9,513 nt of DNA from NCBI GenBank assembly GCA_023441255.1, contig JAEZPW010000212.1, positions 1 through 9,513 on the forward strand, read 5' to 3'. The translations under genes were made by a program, and so were the position numbers. Under the pieces are notes generated by a model, which was given only the letters and a program-made list of their open reading frames with translations, did no database searches and was not told the origin of the DNA. Below are positions 1-6,166 of the stretch, in pieces. Source of the DNA: Acidobacteriota bacterium (GTDB lineage: Bacteria > Acidobacteriota > Terriglobia > Terriglobales > Acidobacteriaceae). The stretch's first letter is position 1. Every line of letters starts with the position of its first letter.

Positions 1-15
1 ATCAAACACATCGAG

Positions 16-47
16 AAAAACAAGGCAGGCCGAGATTCGACCTGCCT
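16..47 (-). terminator. Intrinsic terminator of the M1 peptidase gene
   Basis: Read on the minus strand, a 7-bp GC-rich stem (AGGCAGG at 23-29 with CCTGCCT at 41-47 on the plus strand) is followed by TTGTTTTTC. The loop at 30-40 can extend the stem by a further CGA/TCG pairing. It lies about 57 nt beyond the peptidase stop codon. A short period-5 run, GCTGC three times (66-80), sits between the stop codon and the hairpin. Confidence 0.8.
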
Positions 48-103
48 CGTGTCGTTCTTAAATGGGCTGCGCTGCGCTGCCCGTTGCCCGCGGAATATAG
101 TGA

Positions 104-2584
104 CTACATGCCGCTAAGCACGTCGTAGTAGTAGTTGATCATCAGCTTTTTTGGTGTCAGGTTCTTCCCAAGCGGAATCTTCTGCTGGAGAGTGTTATTT
201 CCCACCAGCGGAGCAGAGCCCAGTCGGCCGACGCGGCCGTCGGGCAGTTCGATGTAGAGCGGCACGAGCATCTTGAAATTGTCCGACACATTGGACTGCG
301 TCAGCTTCAGATCGACGACAGGGCCGTTCGCATCATTGCTGATCGTGTAGTTAAAGTCGTAGCTCGGCAGCTCGGTGCCGTAGACGTACTCGTTGAAGAA
401 CCAGTCCATCTTGTGATTGCGATCGAGGTCCATCTGCGGGCTCATGTACTTTTCGACCATGGCCTTGAAGTCCTCGGTGCTGGCGGGACGGTTGCGGTAG
501 GTGTTGACGAAGTCCTTCATCATCAGCTTGAAGTTTTGGTCTCCGACCTTCGGATCCCACATCATCATATGAATCATGTGCAGGATGAAGCCGCCCTTGC
601 CGTACGCGATGGCAGTATAGTTTCCGCCCGTTTTGGTTGAGCTGACGCGATGCCCCATCGTGACCGGGCCAACATCGATGGCACGGAATCCGAATTGGTT
701 CTTCTCGACCAGGTTCTCCTGCTGCACACGCCAGAAACGCTGATACGTTTCGACGTCCTTCTTGTAGTAAGCCTGCAGAAACAACGACGCCGATTCCTGT
801 GCGAAGCCTTCGCTCATCCACTGGTCACGATAGGACGCCCAGCCCACCGTATGGCCCCACCACTGGTGGGAAACCTCGTGAGCCGCGACGACATTCCAGT
901 ACGGCTGTCGTCTGTCATCGACCCCGAGTTGGTGACGGACTGTGCTGTCGAAGAACGAGCAGATCGGCAGCCACACCAGCCCCGGCCAGGCCTGTCCGAA
1001 GTTGCAAGCCGTCTGTTGCGTCATGGAAAGGCGCTTGTAGGGCATCGGGCCAAAGTAGTCAGAGTAGAGATGGACTGCCATCTGCGCTTCGCCCAGTGGT
1101 TTTTTCATCATAGTGCGGGTGTCCATGGTGCCCAGTGCGAAGCCCGTCATGTGACTGGCGCCCAACGAAATATTGGTATCTCCGTCGGCGTAGTGCTGAA
1201 GCGCCTGCACCCAGTCTGGTTGCGTCTCGTTGGCATACGACTGGATCGTCACGCCGTCCATGTTCTCTTCCAGGCTCTTGAACCGCCCGAAATTGAATCC
1301 AGCAAGGCCGATCGGCACCTCCGTTTTCCACTGCGTCACGTTCCAATCGCCTTCCGTCTTCTCGCTCACCAGCGTGCCGGTCGCGGCGATCTTCATGTTC
1401 TTCGGAATGCGGAACGTCATCTCGTAATCCGCGTAGTCGCCCCCGCGAGTGTAAAAAAACCAATCGGTACGCGCGATCGGAAAATAGTTGCCCCCGCCTT
1501 CGTTGCTGACGGCGTCTTTCCCGCCGTATACGGTCTTAATCGTGAACTTTTCGCCGGCCGCAAGCGGCTTCGGCAGTATGACGTTGAAGTTGTCGGCGTC
1601 GTCGCTCTCACCTCGATTGAACGACACTTCTTCGTAAACGTAGGGCAAAGGATTGCCGGCGTCATCCGTCACACTCTGGACCTTGAAGTGGCGGAAGATG
1701 CTGAAAGGAGCCACGCGGACGCCATTGCGCGCGGCGGTGAACGTGGTCACAGCCGTCCCGTGCATCTCGGCATTCTTCTCCATCTCGACGTCAAGTTTCT
1801 GCGACTGAACGTCGATGGGGGCATTGAACTGGCTTCCTCTGGCGATGCCGGACGCATATTCATTCTGCAAGTGACTTACGGCCCAATAACCGAACTTGTT
1901 CTCGTCGTAGGTGACGAACGCCACTTCTTCGGGCTCCAGTTCGTACATCCGCACGCCTTGTGGATCCACGATGAACACTTCGCTGTCGTTGTAATTCTTG
2001 CCACGGATGAACGCGGCGAAGAGCCCTCCGGGCGACGTGGCAAGGAGGTCCTGCAGTATCCGGGCGGAGATGTTGTAGCGGGTTTCGCGGTTGTTCCGCA
2101 GCGTGTCCAGGTTGTCGGCGATCGCTTTGGCGGCGCGGCCACTCTCGCTCGTATCGCGCGCCGGTGGCCATGATTTCTTCAGCTCTTCGTAGGTGTTGTC
2201 TGTAAACCGGAATACGACCGTATTGAAAGCTTCGTTGAAGGGCTGATTCTTCGTGAGATAAGACAGGCTTCGTTTTTCCTGCGATGATTCAGGCGCAAGC
2301 ACAAGCGAACCGTCGCCAATAAACACGGCTCCCGTAACCTTCCCGTTCACAGGAGCGAGAAAATAGAAAGTTCCGCTCTTGAAGGTAAACGTGGCGAACT
2401 CGCGTTTCAGCACCGTGTTCTCGGCTACGAGTGCTTCGGAACCAACAGTGATGTGGCGCAGCGCCTGGTAAACGGCATCTGTATTTGCAGGTTGTCCGGG
2501 TGCAGGTTCCGACGAAAATGCCAATGGCGCGAGAAGGCACACAAATAGCAGGGAAACCACGGCCTGAAGCCGCTTAGAGTGCAT
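104..2584 (-). CDS. Secreted M1-family zinc metallopeptidase with atypical GAMEN region
   Basis: Probable exported zinc peptidase of the M1 (gluzincin) family, 826 residues. Residues 1-24 form a signal peptide (KR, then a hydrophobic core, cleavage near AFS-S); there is no lipobox. Residues 25 to about 260 are a region I do not recognise. The M1 N-terminal beta domain starts near L264. The zinc site is HEVSH at 569-573 plus E592, exactly the HExxH-x18-E spacing, with E570 as general base. Y661 in AIAYGKGG matches the transition-state tyrosine, and residues from about 730 form a beta-rich C-terminal part. The expected GAMEN motif is replaced by GQAWP (530-534), so the glutamate that binds a free N-terminus is missing. 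Aminopeptidase activity is therefore doubtful, and a different cleavage mode is possible. The ATG start is supported by an excellent ribosome site, GGAGG at 2590-2594, 5 nt upstream. The gene is monocistronic: divergent from the next gene, with its own terminator at 16-47. Family and zinc site are certain; substrate is unknown. Confidence 0.93.
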   Translation of the reverse strand: MHSKRLQAVVSLLFVCLLAPLAFSSEPAPGQPANTDAVYQALRHITVGSEALVAENTVLKREFATFTFKSGTFYFLAPVNGKVTGAVFIGDGSLVLAPESSQEKRSLSYLTKNQPFNEAFNTVVFRFTDNTYEELKKSWPPARDTSESGRAAKAIADNLDTLRNNRETRYNISARILQDLLATSPGGLFAAFIRGKNYNDSEVFIVDPQGVRMYELEPEEVAFVTYDENKFGYWAVSHLQNEYASGIARGSQFNAPIDVQSQKLDVEMEKNAEMHGTAVTTFTAARNGVRVAPFSIFRHFKVQSVTDDAGNPLPYVYEEVSFNRGESDDADNFNVILPKPLAAGEKFTIKTVYGGKDAVSNEGGGNYFPIARTDWFFYTRGGDYADYEMTFRIPKNMKIAATGTLVSEKTEGDWNVTQWKTEVPIGLAGFNFGRFKSLEENMDGVTIQSYANETQPDWVQALQHYADGDTNISLGASHMTGFALGTMDTRTMMKKPLGEAQMAVHLYSDYFGPMPYKRLSMTQQTACNFGQAWPGLVWLPICSFFDSTVRHQLGVDDRRQPYWNVVAAHEVSHQWWGHTVGWASYRDQWMSEGFAQESASLFLQAYYKKDVETYQRFWRVQQENLVEKNQFGFRAIDVGPVTMGHRVSSTKTGGNYTAIAYGKGGFILHMIHMMMWDPKVGDQNFKLMMKDFVNTYRNRPASTEDFKAMVEKYMSPQMDLDRNHKMDWFFNEYVYGTELPSYDFNYTISNDANGPVVDLKLTQSNVSDNFKMLVPLYIELPDGRVGRLGSAPLVGNNTLQQKIPLGKNLTPKKLMINYYYDVLSGM

Positions 2585-2849
2585 TTAATCCTCCAAAGAA
2601 AGCGCGGAGGAATTCTGGAGGAGAGAAGCAGGATTTTCAAGTTTTTTGCAAATTCAGTGTCGCCTCCGTGCGGGCGGACACCGCAACATTTCCGGCTCAT
2701 GCGGATTTAAACTGGAGGTGGTCTGCCGGGTTTGAGGCGGGCCGGGTTTTCAGCTGGCTACGACCCGATTTGCACAGTGCCTCAGGGCGATACTGGAATC
2801 CTGCCGGGCGCAGCTACATCTAAGTGATTGAGGAGCTTAGGACTTATAT
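2585..2849. promoter_or_regulatory. Divergent intergenic region between M1 peptidase and LolA-like gene
   Basis: This 265-bp gap must carry the start signals of both divergent genes. Seen directly: the strong minus-strand ribosome site at 2590-2594, the plus-strand AGGA at 2839-2842, and an imperfect hairpin at 2657-2681. The most plausible minus-strand -35-like element is a TTGAAA in the A/T-rich stretch around 2635-2655, with AGAATT 18 nt further on. I see no clear plus-strand sigma-70 promoter. The promoter assignments are tentative. Confidence 0.4.
2657..2681. repeat. Imperfect inverted repeat in divergent promoter region
   Basis: GTGTCGCC (2657-2664) pairs with GGCGGACAC (2673-2681) apart from a single bulged G at 2676, enclosing a short loop of about 8 nt. 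A T-G wobble at 2665/2672 can extend it. It lies about 70 nt upstream of the M1 peptidase start. It could be a 5'-leader hairpin or a protein-binding dyad; neither is demonstrated. Confidence 0.4.
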
Positions 2850-3737
2850 ATGCAACGACGGAGCATCTTGTACGCCGCGTTGAGCGCCATTCTGCTGGTC
2901 TCATTCGCAGCCCCCATTCGTTTGCTGGCGCAGGAAGGCGAACTGATCAAGGCTGATCCGAAAGGGGTCACGGTTGATGAGATCATCCAGCGTTTCGCCG
3001 CGAAGGAGAAGGAATTCGCAACTGCGCGCGAAAAATACACGTACCGGCAGGAAGTGACGGTTCAGACCCTGGATGGCGACACCATAGATGGCGAGTACAG
3101 GATAGTCTTTGATGTTCTGTTCGATAACCAGGGTAAGCGCATAGAAAACGTCGTTTTCGCCCCGCAGTCCTCGCTGGAGCGCATCGGCCTTACTCCGCAG
3201 GACGAATACGACTTTCGCCACCAGCTTCCCTTCGTGCTGACGAGCGACGAACTTCCTGAGTATAACGTCATGTACGTCGGTCAGCAGAAAGAGGACGAGC
3301 TGAACACGTACGTTTTTGACATTGCCCCGAAGCAAATAGAGAAGAACAAGCGGTACTTCCAGGGTCGGATCTGGGTTGACGACCATGACCTGCAGATCGT
3401 GAAAACGCACGGAAAGACCGTACCCGAAACTCGCGGCAAAAAGAACGAGAACCTTTTCCCGGCTTTCACCACGTGGCGCGAACAGATCGACGGCCGCTAC
3501 TGGTTCCCAACCTTCACGCGAGCTCTCGATACCTTGCACTTCTCCACGCAGGACGTGAAGGTTCGAGAAATCATCAAGTACACGAACTACAAGCGCTTTG
3601 GTTCGGACGTGAAGATCACCTACGAAGGTCAGGATATCCAGAAGGCGCAGGGTCAGGAACAGGGACCGCAGCGGGGACAGCAGGCGCCGGCGCAGCCCCA
3701 ACACACACCGCAGCAACAAAAACCGCCGCAGAAATAG
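2850..3737 (+). CDS. Exported LolA/LolB-like hypothetical protein with Gln/Pro-rich tail
   Basis: Unnamed exported protein of 295 residues. Residues 1-27 are a signal peptide (RR, hydrophobic core, cleavage near LLA-QE); there is no lipobox cysteine, so it is probably soluble in the periplasm. Residues of about 40-260 look like the half-open beta-barrel fold of outer-membrane lipoprotein-sorting proteins (LolA/LolB/DUF4292-like). The basis is alternating beta strands and a YFQGRIWVDDHDLQIVK segment (169-185), which resembles the family pattern of a strand pair ending in a lipid-facing cleft. Residues 263-295 are a low-complexity tail rich in Gln and Pro, likely disordered. The ATG at 2850 has AGGA at 2839-2842, 7 nt upstream, and AGGAG further up at 2831-2835. 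The stop codon lies in the loop of a small hairpin and an intrinsic terminator follows at 3761-3791. Similar hypothetical proteins are common in acidobacteria (recalled, not searched). A lipid or lipoprotein carrier role is inferred from fold resemblance only. Confidence 0.85.
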   Translation: MQRRSILYAALSAILLVSFAAPIRLLAQEGELIKADPKGVTVDEIIQRFAAKEKEFATAREKYTYRQEVTVQTLDGDTIDGEYRIVFDVLFDNQGKRIENVVFAPQSSLERIGLTPQDEYDFRHQLPFVLTSDELPEYNVMYVGQQKEDELNTYVFDIAPKQIEKNKRYFQGRIWVDDHDLQIVKTHGKTVPETRGKKNENLFPAFTTWREQIDGRYWFPTFTRALDTLHFSTQDVKVREIIKYTNYKRFGSDVKITYEGQDIQKAQGQEQGPQRGQQAPAQPQHTPQQQKPPQK

Positions 3738-3760
3738 CGGCGGTGCGTTGTGACGCTCAA

Positions 3761-3791
3761 ACGGAGCCGGATTGGCCGGCTCCGTTTTTTT
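3761..3791 (+). terminator. Strong intrinsic terminator between convergent genes
   Basis: A perfect 10-bp stem, ACGGAGCCGG (3761-3770) with CCGGCTCCGT (3776-3785), has a 5-nt loop and runs into seven T residues (3785-3791). It terminates the LolA-like gene 23 nt after its stop. On the other strand it begins 5 nt after the stop of the 87-residue gene, but only three T residues follow there, so it is at best a weak terminator in that direction. Confidence 0.93.
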
Positions 3792-3795
3792 AACT

Positions 3796-4059
3796 CTATC
3801 CGGCCAGCTTCGAAATGACCGGACGGCAAGCGGCTGCGCCGAAACCATCCCCGAGGTTGCGTCCCCAGCGCGCGATCAGTTCGGCCTCGTACCACTGCCA
3901 CGCGGCATCTTCGTTCTGCTGGTTCTTCTGCATAACCTGCCGAAAGGTTTCGTCGGCACTGAGTCTTGCGATACGTGTGATGTCAGCCGGCAGTAGCTTG
4001 CCCTTTCCGGCACAAAGCGGACATGGAATGGCGTCGATTTTCGACCCCGTGGTTATCAT
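3796..4059 (-). CDS. Small protein with a single CxxCxGxG zinc knuckle
   Basis: Hypothetical 87-residue cytoplasmic protein; I do not recognise the family. Near the N-terminus, C13-P-L-C16-A-G18-K-G20 matches the repeat unit of the DnaJ zinc-binding domain (CxxCxGxG), which normally occurs four times and here only once. The only other cysteine is C78, so a full four-cysteine zinc site within one chain is not available; a dimer or a redox role is possible. Residues of about 34-65 look helical and are rich in Gln, Glu and Trp (W54, W56, W65). There is no signal peptide or membrane segment. The gene is supported by a strong ribosome site (GGAGGG at 4066-4071, 6 nt before the ATG) and by ending neatly next to the convergent terminator. 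It follows the kinase-like gene on the same strand after a 224-bp gap containing a hairpin, so it is probably transcribed separately. Confidence 0.65.
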   Translation of the reverse strand: MITTGSKIDAIPCPLCAGKGKLLPADITRIARLSADETFRQVMQKNQQNEDAAWQWYEAELIARWGRNLGDGFGAAACRPVISKLAG

Positions 4060-4065
4060 TGCTGG

Positions 4066-4071
4066 CCCTCC
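4066..4071 (-). promoter_or_regulatory. Ribosome binding site of the 87-residue gene
   Basis: On the minus strand GGAGGG stands 6 nt before the ATG at 4059. This near-ideal Shine-Dalgarno sequence is the main evidence that the short reading frame is a real gene and that this ATG is its start. Confidence 0.7.
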
Positions 4072-4224
4072 GTCGTGCTGCCCCTCAAGCCGAAAGATAT
4101 TGGAATAGGAAAATAGGCGGCCTGAGATCGTACACGTCCATTCGTACCGCCCGGCAGCATGGAAGGGAAATTCAAAGTTGTTATAGCCGGTATAAAAGTG
4201 GGTTATTCAGAACGGCTGGAGCGG

Positions 4225-4254
4225 CAGGCGGGCGCCCACTGGTCGGCGCCCCTG
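4225..4254 (-). terminator. GC-rich hairpin after the kinase-like gene, without a U tract
   Basis: On the minus strand CAGG-GGCGCC pairs with GGCGCC-(CG bulge)-CCTG around an 8-nt loop. It begins about 30 nt after the stop codon of the kinase-like gene. No T run follows, so it is not a standard intrinsic terminator. It may stop RNA 3' decay, assist Rho-dependent termination, or have no role. Confidence 0.4.
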
Positions 4255-4283
4255 TTGTGTGTTGGAATGTCTTCGATGGCGGT

Positions 4284-5300
4284 TCAGGCTGCTGGTGCGA
4301 GCGACCTCTGTGCTGCCTGCTGGATGAAGCGTTTCATGACGGTCGCCCACATGACCTTCTTGCGTACTGCACTCTCTTTGATACCGCGGCCCTGGGCGAA
4401 CATGCTCAACAACGCTTTCATCTTAAGAACCCGCAAAACGGCCTGTTCGGACTGGTTAACGCCGTATGCGTCGAGAAATTCGTCCTGCACTTGGGTGGTG
4501 ATGGCTCGATTGCAGAACGGGTACTTCTCGAGCGCCTCTACCGACGCCAGAAACATCGCGACATCCGTGAACGAAGTACCGCGAGGCGTCATCTTGGCGT
4601 AGTCGCAGATGCCAATGCCCTGTTCCCCCACAATCACGTTCAGGGGCGTGAAGTCGTTCAGTACGGCGGATGAGGGCAGCGGCTTCTTGTTACGCGCCAG
4701 GATGGTGTTGGCGCCCGACAGAATTGTGGCGATCGCGTGATCGTCCAGCCCCTCGCCTTTGCAGCTCTCGCACAACCTCTGTAGGTCTCGCGTAAGCGCG
4801 ACACCGTCGAAATCGGTCGGCATGTCCGAGGTGGCGCGGTGGAAGCTGCGCAGCCACTCGCCTGTCTTGCGAGCCGCTATCTTAAGCATGCCACGGTCGG
4901 CGTACCCGGGCAGCAGCGCAGCCTTCATGATGATCGACTGTAACGGCAGTCCCGTAAGCTTTTCCGCCACTACGGCCCCGTACTCTGAGAAGTCCCCGAT
5001 CGGGCGCGGCACGCCGGTGAGTTTGCGCTTGTGGAACGTGTTGTAAACGCGTTCCAGATTGCTGAATTCCAGCTTCGCGATGCCGCGTGCCCCTTGCGGT
5101 CCGCACTTGGTGCCACGGTAGACCTTCGCAGCGAGGCGCTCGCTGCCGGTCGTGAAATCGACGACTATGTCGTAAATGTAGTGATCGGGCTTCGGCGTGT
5201 GACCGACCACTCTTACACTTTTCAGTTCGTTATCTGGAAAAAACTGCGCGCCAGCGCCTTTCAGTTCGGAAACAATCTGGTCTATTACGTTTTCCGCCAT
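4284..5300 (-). CDS. APH/choline-kinase-fold phosphotransferase-like protein with altered catalytic loop
   Basis: Cytoplasmic protein of 338 residues with the aminoglycoside phosphotransferase/choline kinase fold. Visible elements in order: ATP-binding lysine K59 in AAKVYRG; a candidate helix-C glutamate E78 or E83; the hinge-like VVAEKLTG (110-117); GEWLRSFH (147-154), matching the G-x-x-L-x-x-LH stretch before the active site; the catalytic loop VLNDFTPLN (213-221) with D216 and N221; and the metal-binding aspartate D233 in ICDYAKM. The usual HGD of the catalytic loop reads LND. The catalytic Asp, the Asn and the metal Asp all remain, so it is probably active, but the substrate is unknown. 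Nothing nearby suggests antibiotic resistance; a small-molecule or polysaccharide-related kinase is equally likely. The ATG at 5300 has GGGAG at 5306-5310, 5 nt upstream. It is separated from the HNH gene by 264 bp, so it probably has its own promoter. Confidence 0.82.
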   Translation of the reverse strand: MAENVIDQIVSELKGAGAQFFPDNELKSVRVVGHTPKPDHYIYDIVVDFTTGSERLAAKVYRGTKCGPQGARGIAKLEFSNLERVYNTFHKRKLTGVPRPIGDFSEYGAVVAEKLTGLPLQSIIMKAALLPGYADRGMLKIAARKTGEWLRSFHRATSDMPTDFDGVALTRDLQRLCESCKGEGLDDHAIATILSGANTILARNKKPLPSSAVLNDFTPLNVIVGEQGIGICDYAKMTPRGTSFTDVAMFLASVEALEKYPFCNRAITTQVQDEFLDAYGVNQSEQAVLRVLKMKALLSMFAQGRGIKESAVRKKVMWATVMKRFIQQAAQRSLAPAA

Positions 5301-5564
5301 TCAGACTCCCAATCTCAACCTGAAAACAATGGGTGGCGTGACGCTTTGCCACAATGAAGCGTTTAGGCAGCAACCAATAACGGAGCAGTTTCGTTTCCAC
5401 CCCTGCCGTACCACGTGCAGCCGGAACTGCTTATTTTCCGGGAGTTTAACGGATTAGCGCACCGGTACGATGGGCAATTCTGTTGCACCGTGGGTAGACA
5501 GGTGCTTATGGTTGGAACAAAAGAGCGCTTAAGATGCAGAGTCTGCCGCTGCGAGTTGCCGCAT
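5301..5564. other. Intergenic region between HNH nuclease and kinase-like gene
   Basis: This 264-bp region should hold the 3' end of the comF-HNH transcript and the promoter of the kinase-like gene. Seen: the ribosome site GGGAG (5306-5310, minus) and a small palindrome GCAGAGTCTGC (5536-5546) just after the HNH stop. I find no intrinsic terminator, no clear promoter and no RNA gene. A cysteine-rich minus-strand frame here (5363-5596) overlaps the HNH gene and is not convincing. Confidence 0.5.
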
Positions 5565-6161
5565 TCAGTAGAACAAGTACTTGCGCCATTTCGCATCGGA
5601 GTGCCCCATAAGCCGCATGATGTGGCGGCTTGTATGGAGGCTGAAGGCGCGGGGTTCGCGCAGCAGTTTCATCCCGGCTTCCGCAGGCAGCTGGTTCCCT
5701 TTACGACGGTTGCAGGTGTGGCAGCAGGCAACAAGATTTTCCCAGGTTGAGGCGCCACCGCGAGAACGAGGGATGACGTGATCCAGCGTCAGTTCGGTCG
5801 AGGGGAGCACCTCGGCGCAGTATTGGCAAGTGTTGCGGTCGCGCAGCAATATGTTCTTTCGCGAAAGGGCACGCGTCTGGTGAGGAATGCGGCGATACTC
5901 TAGCAGGCGAATGACGGAAGGCACTCGCATCGCCATCTTGGCTGAGTGCATGAAGTGACCGTTGATTTCCTCCGTCATGGCCACGCCCTTAAGCACGAGC
6001 ACAATCGCTCTACGCGCGGCGCATACATTGATGGGCTCGTAAGAGGCGTTCAGGACCAACACGGGGGCGCGCATGGGAGAGTAGCCGCCATGTTGCGAAA
6101 CAAAACCAGCGTCCGCGAGCGATACTTTCTGCATACGGACCGAATTGTTCTTTACGGACAT
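5565..6161 (-). CDS. HNH endonuclease, stand-alone
   Basis: HNH-family DNA endonuclease of 198 residues (McrA-like HNH fold). The N-terminal part RAPVLVLNASYEPINV (31-46) is the conserved opening of a widespread bacterial HNH group. The nuclease core carries CQYC (C112, C115), LTLDHVIPRSRGG with D127-H128, WENLV with N142, and CHTCN (C147, C150, N151). This is the usual treble-clef zinc site with the beta-beta-alpha-metal motif, where N is common in the third position. All key residues are present. The ATG at 6161 is preceded by a weak AGAGA; a later start at M30 (6074), which would match the typical family N-terminus, has no ribosome site. The gene starts 5 nt after the ComF stop, so it is almost certainly co-transcribed and probably translationally coupled. 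Its substrate is unknown. Members of this group often sit outside restriction operons and their role is poorly defined. No methyltransferase is present nearby. Confidence 0.9.
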   Translation of the reverse strand: MSVKNNSVRMQKVSLADAGFVSQHGGYSPMRAPVLVLNASYEPINVCAARRAIVLVLKGVAMTEEINGHFMHSAKMAMRVPSVIRLLEYRRIPHQTRALSRKNILLRDRNTCQYCAEVLPSTELTLDHVIPRSRGGASTWENLVACCHTCNRRKGNQLPAEAGMKLLREPRAFSLHTSRHIMRLMGHSDAKWRKYLFY

Positions 6162-6166
6162 AATCT

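Noticed and set aside
650..2173. 507-codon open frame on the plus strand
   Set aside because: Antisense shadow of the M1 peptidase gene. The translation lacks domains and is rich in Arg, His and Val, as GC-rich antisense frames usually are.
3660..3735. Repetitive CAG/CCG-rich stretch that could be a DNA repeat
   Set aside because: It encodes the Gln/Pro-rich tail of the LolA-like protein and has no fixed repeat unit.
2901..3848. 315-codon open frame on the minus strand
   Set aside because: Lies across the LolA-like gene and its terminator, has no ribosome site or recognisable domain, and runs against the signal-peptide-bearing gene.
4023..4673. 216-codon plus-strand frame, with a second one at 4159-4602
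   Set aside because: Both mainly overlap the kinase-like gene in antisense. No ribosome site or domain supports either.
4284..5300. Kinase-like gene as an aminoglycoside resistance gene
   Set aside because: Only the broad fold is visible, the catalytic loop is altered, and there is no mobile or resistance context.
5500..5530. Minus-strand GTTCCAACC resembling a tRNA T-loop
   Set aside because: The loop does not match the required GTTCRA pattern, and no acceptor stem or anticodon arm can be drawn around it.
5363..5596. 77-residue cysteine-rich minus-strand frame between the HNH and kinase-like genes
   Set aside because: Overlaps the HNH gene end. The cysteines have no regular spacing and there is no convincing ribosome site.
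5565..6161. HNH gene as part of a restriction-modification or anti-phage system
   Set aside because: There is no methyltransferase, specificity subunit, ATPase or sensor gene nearby. Its partner is ComF.
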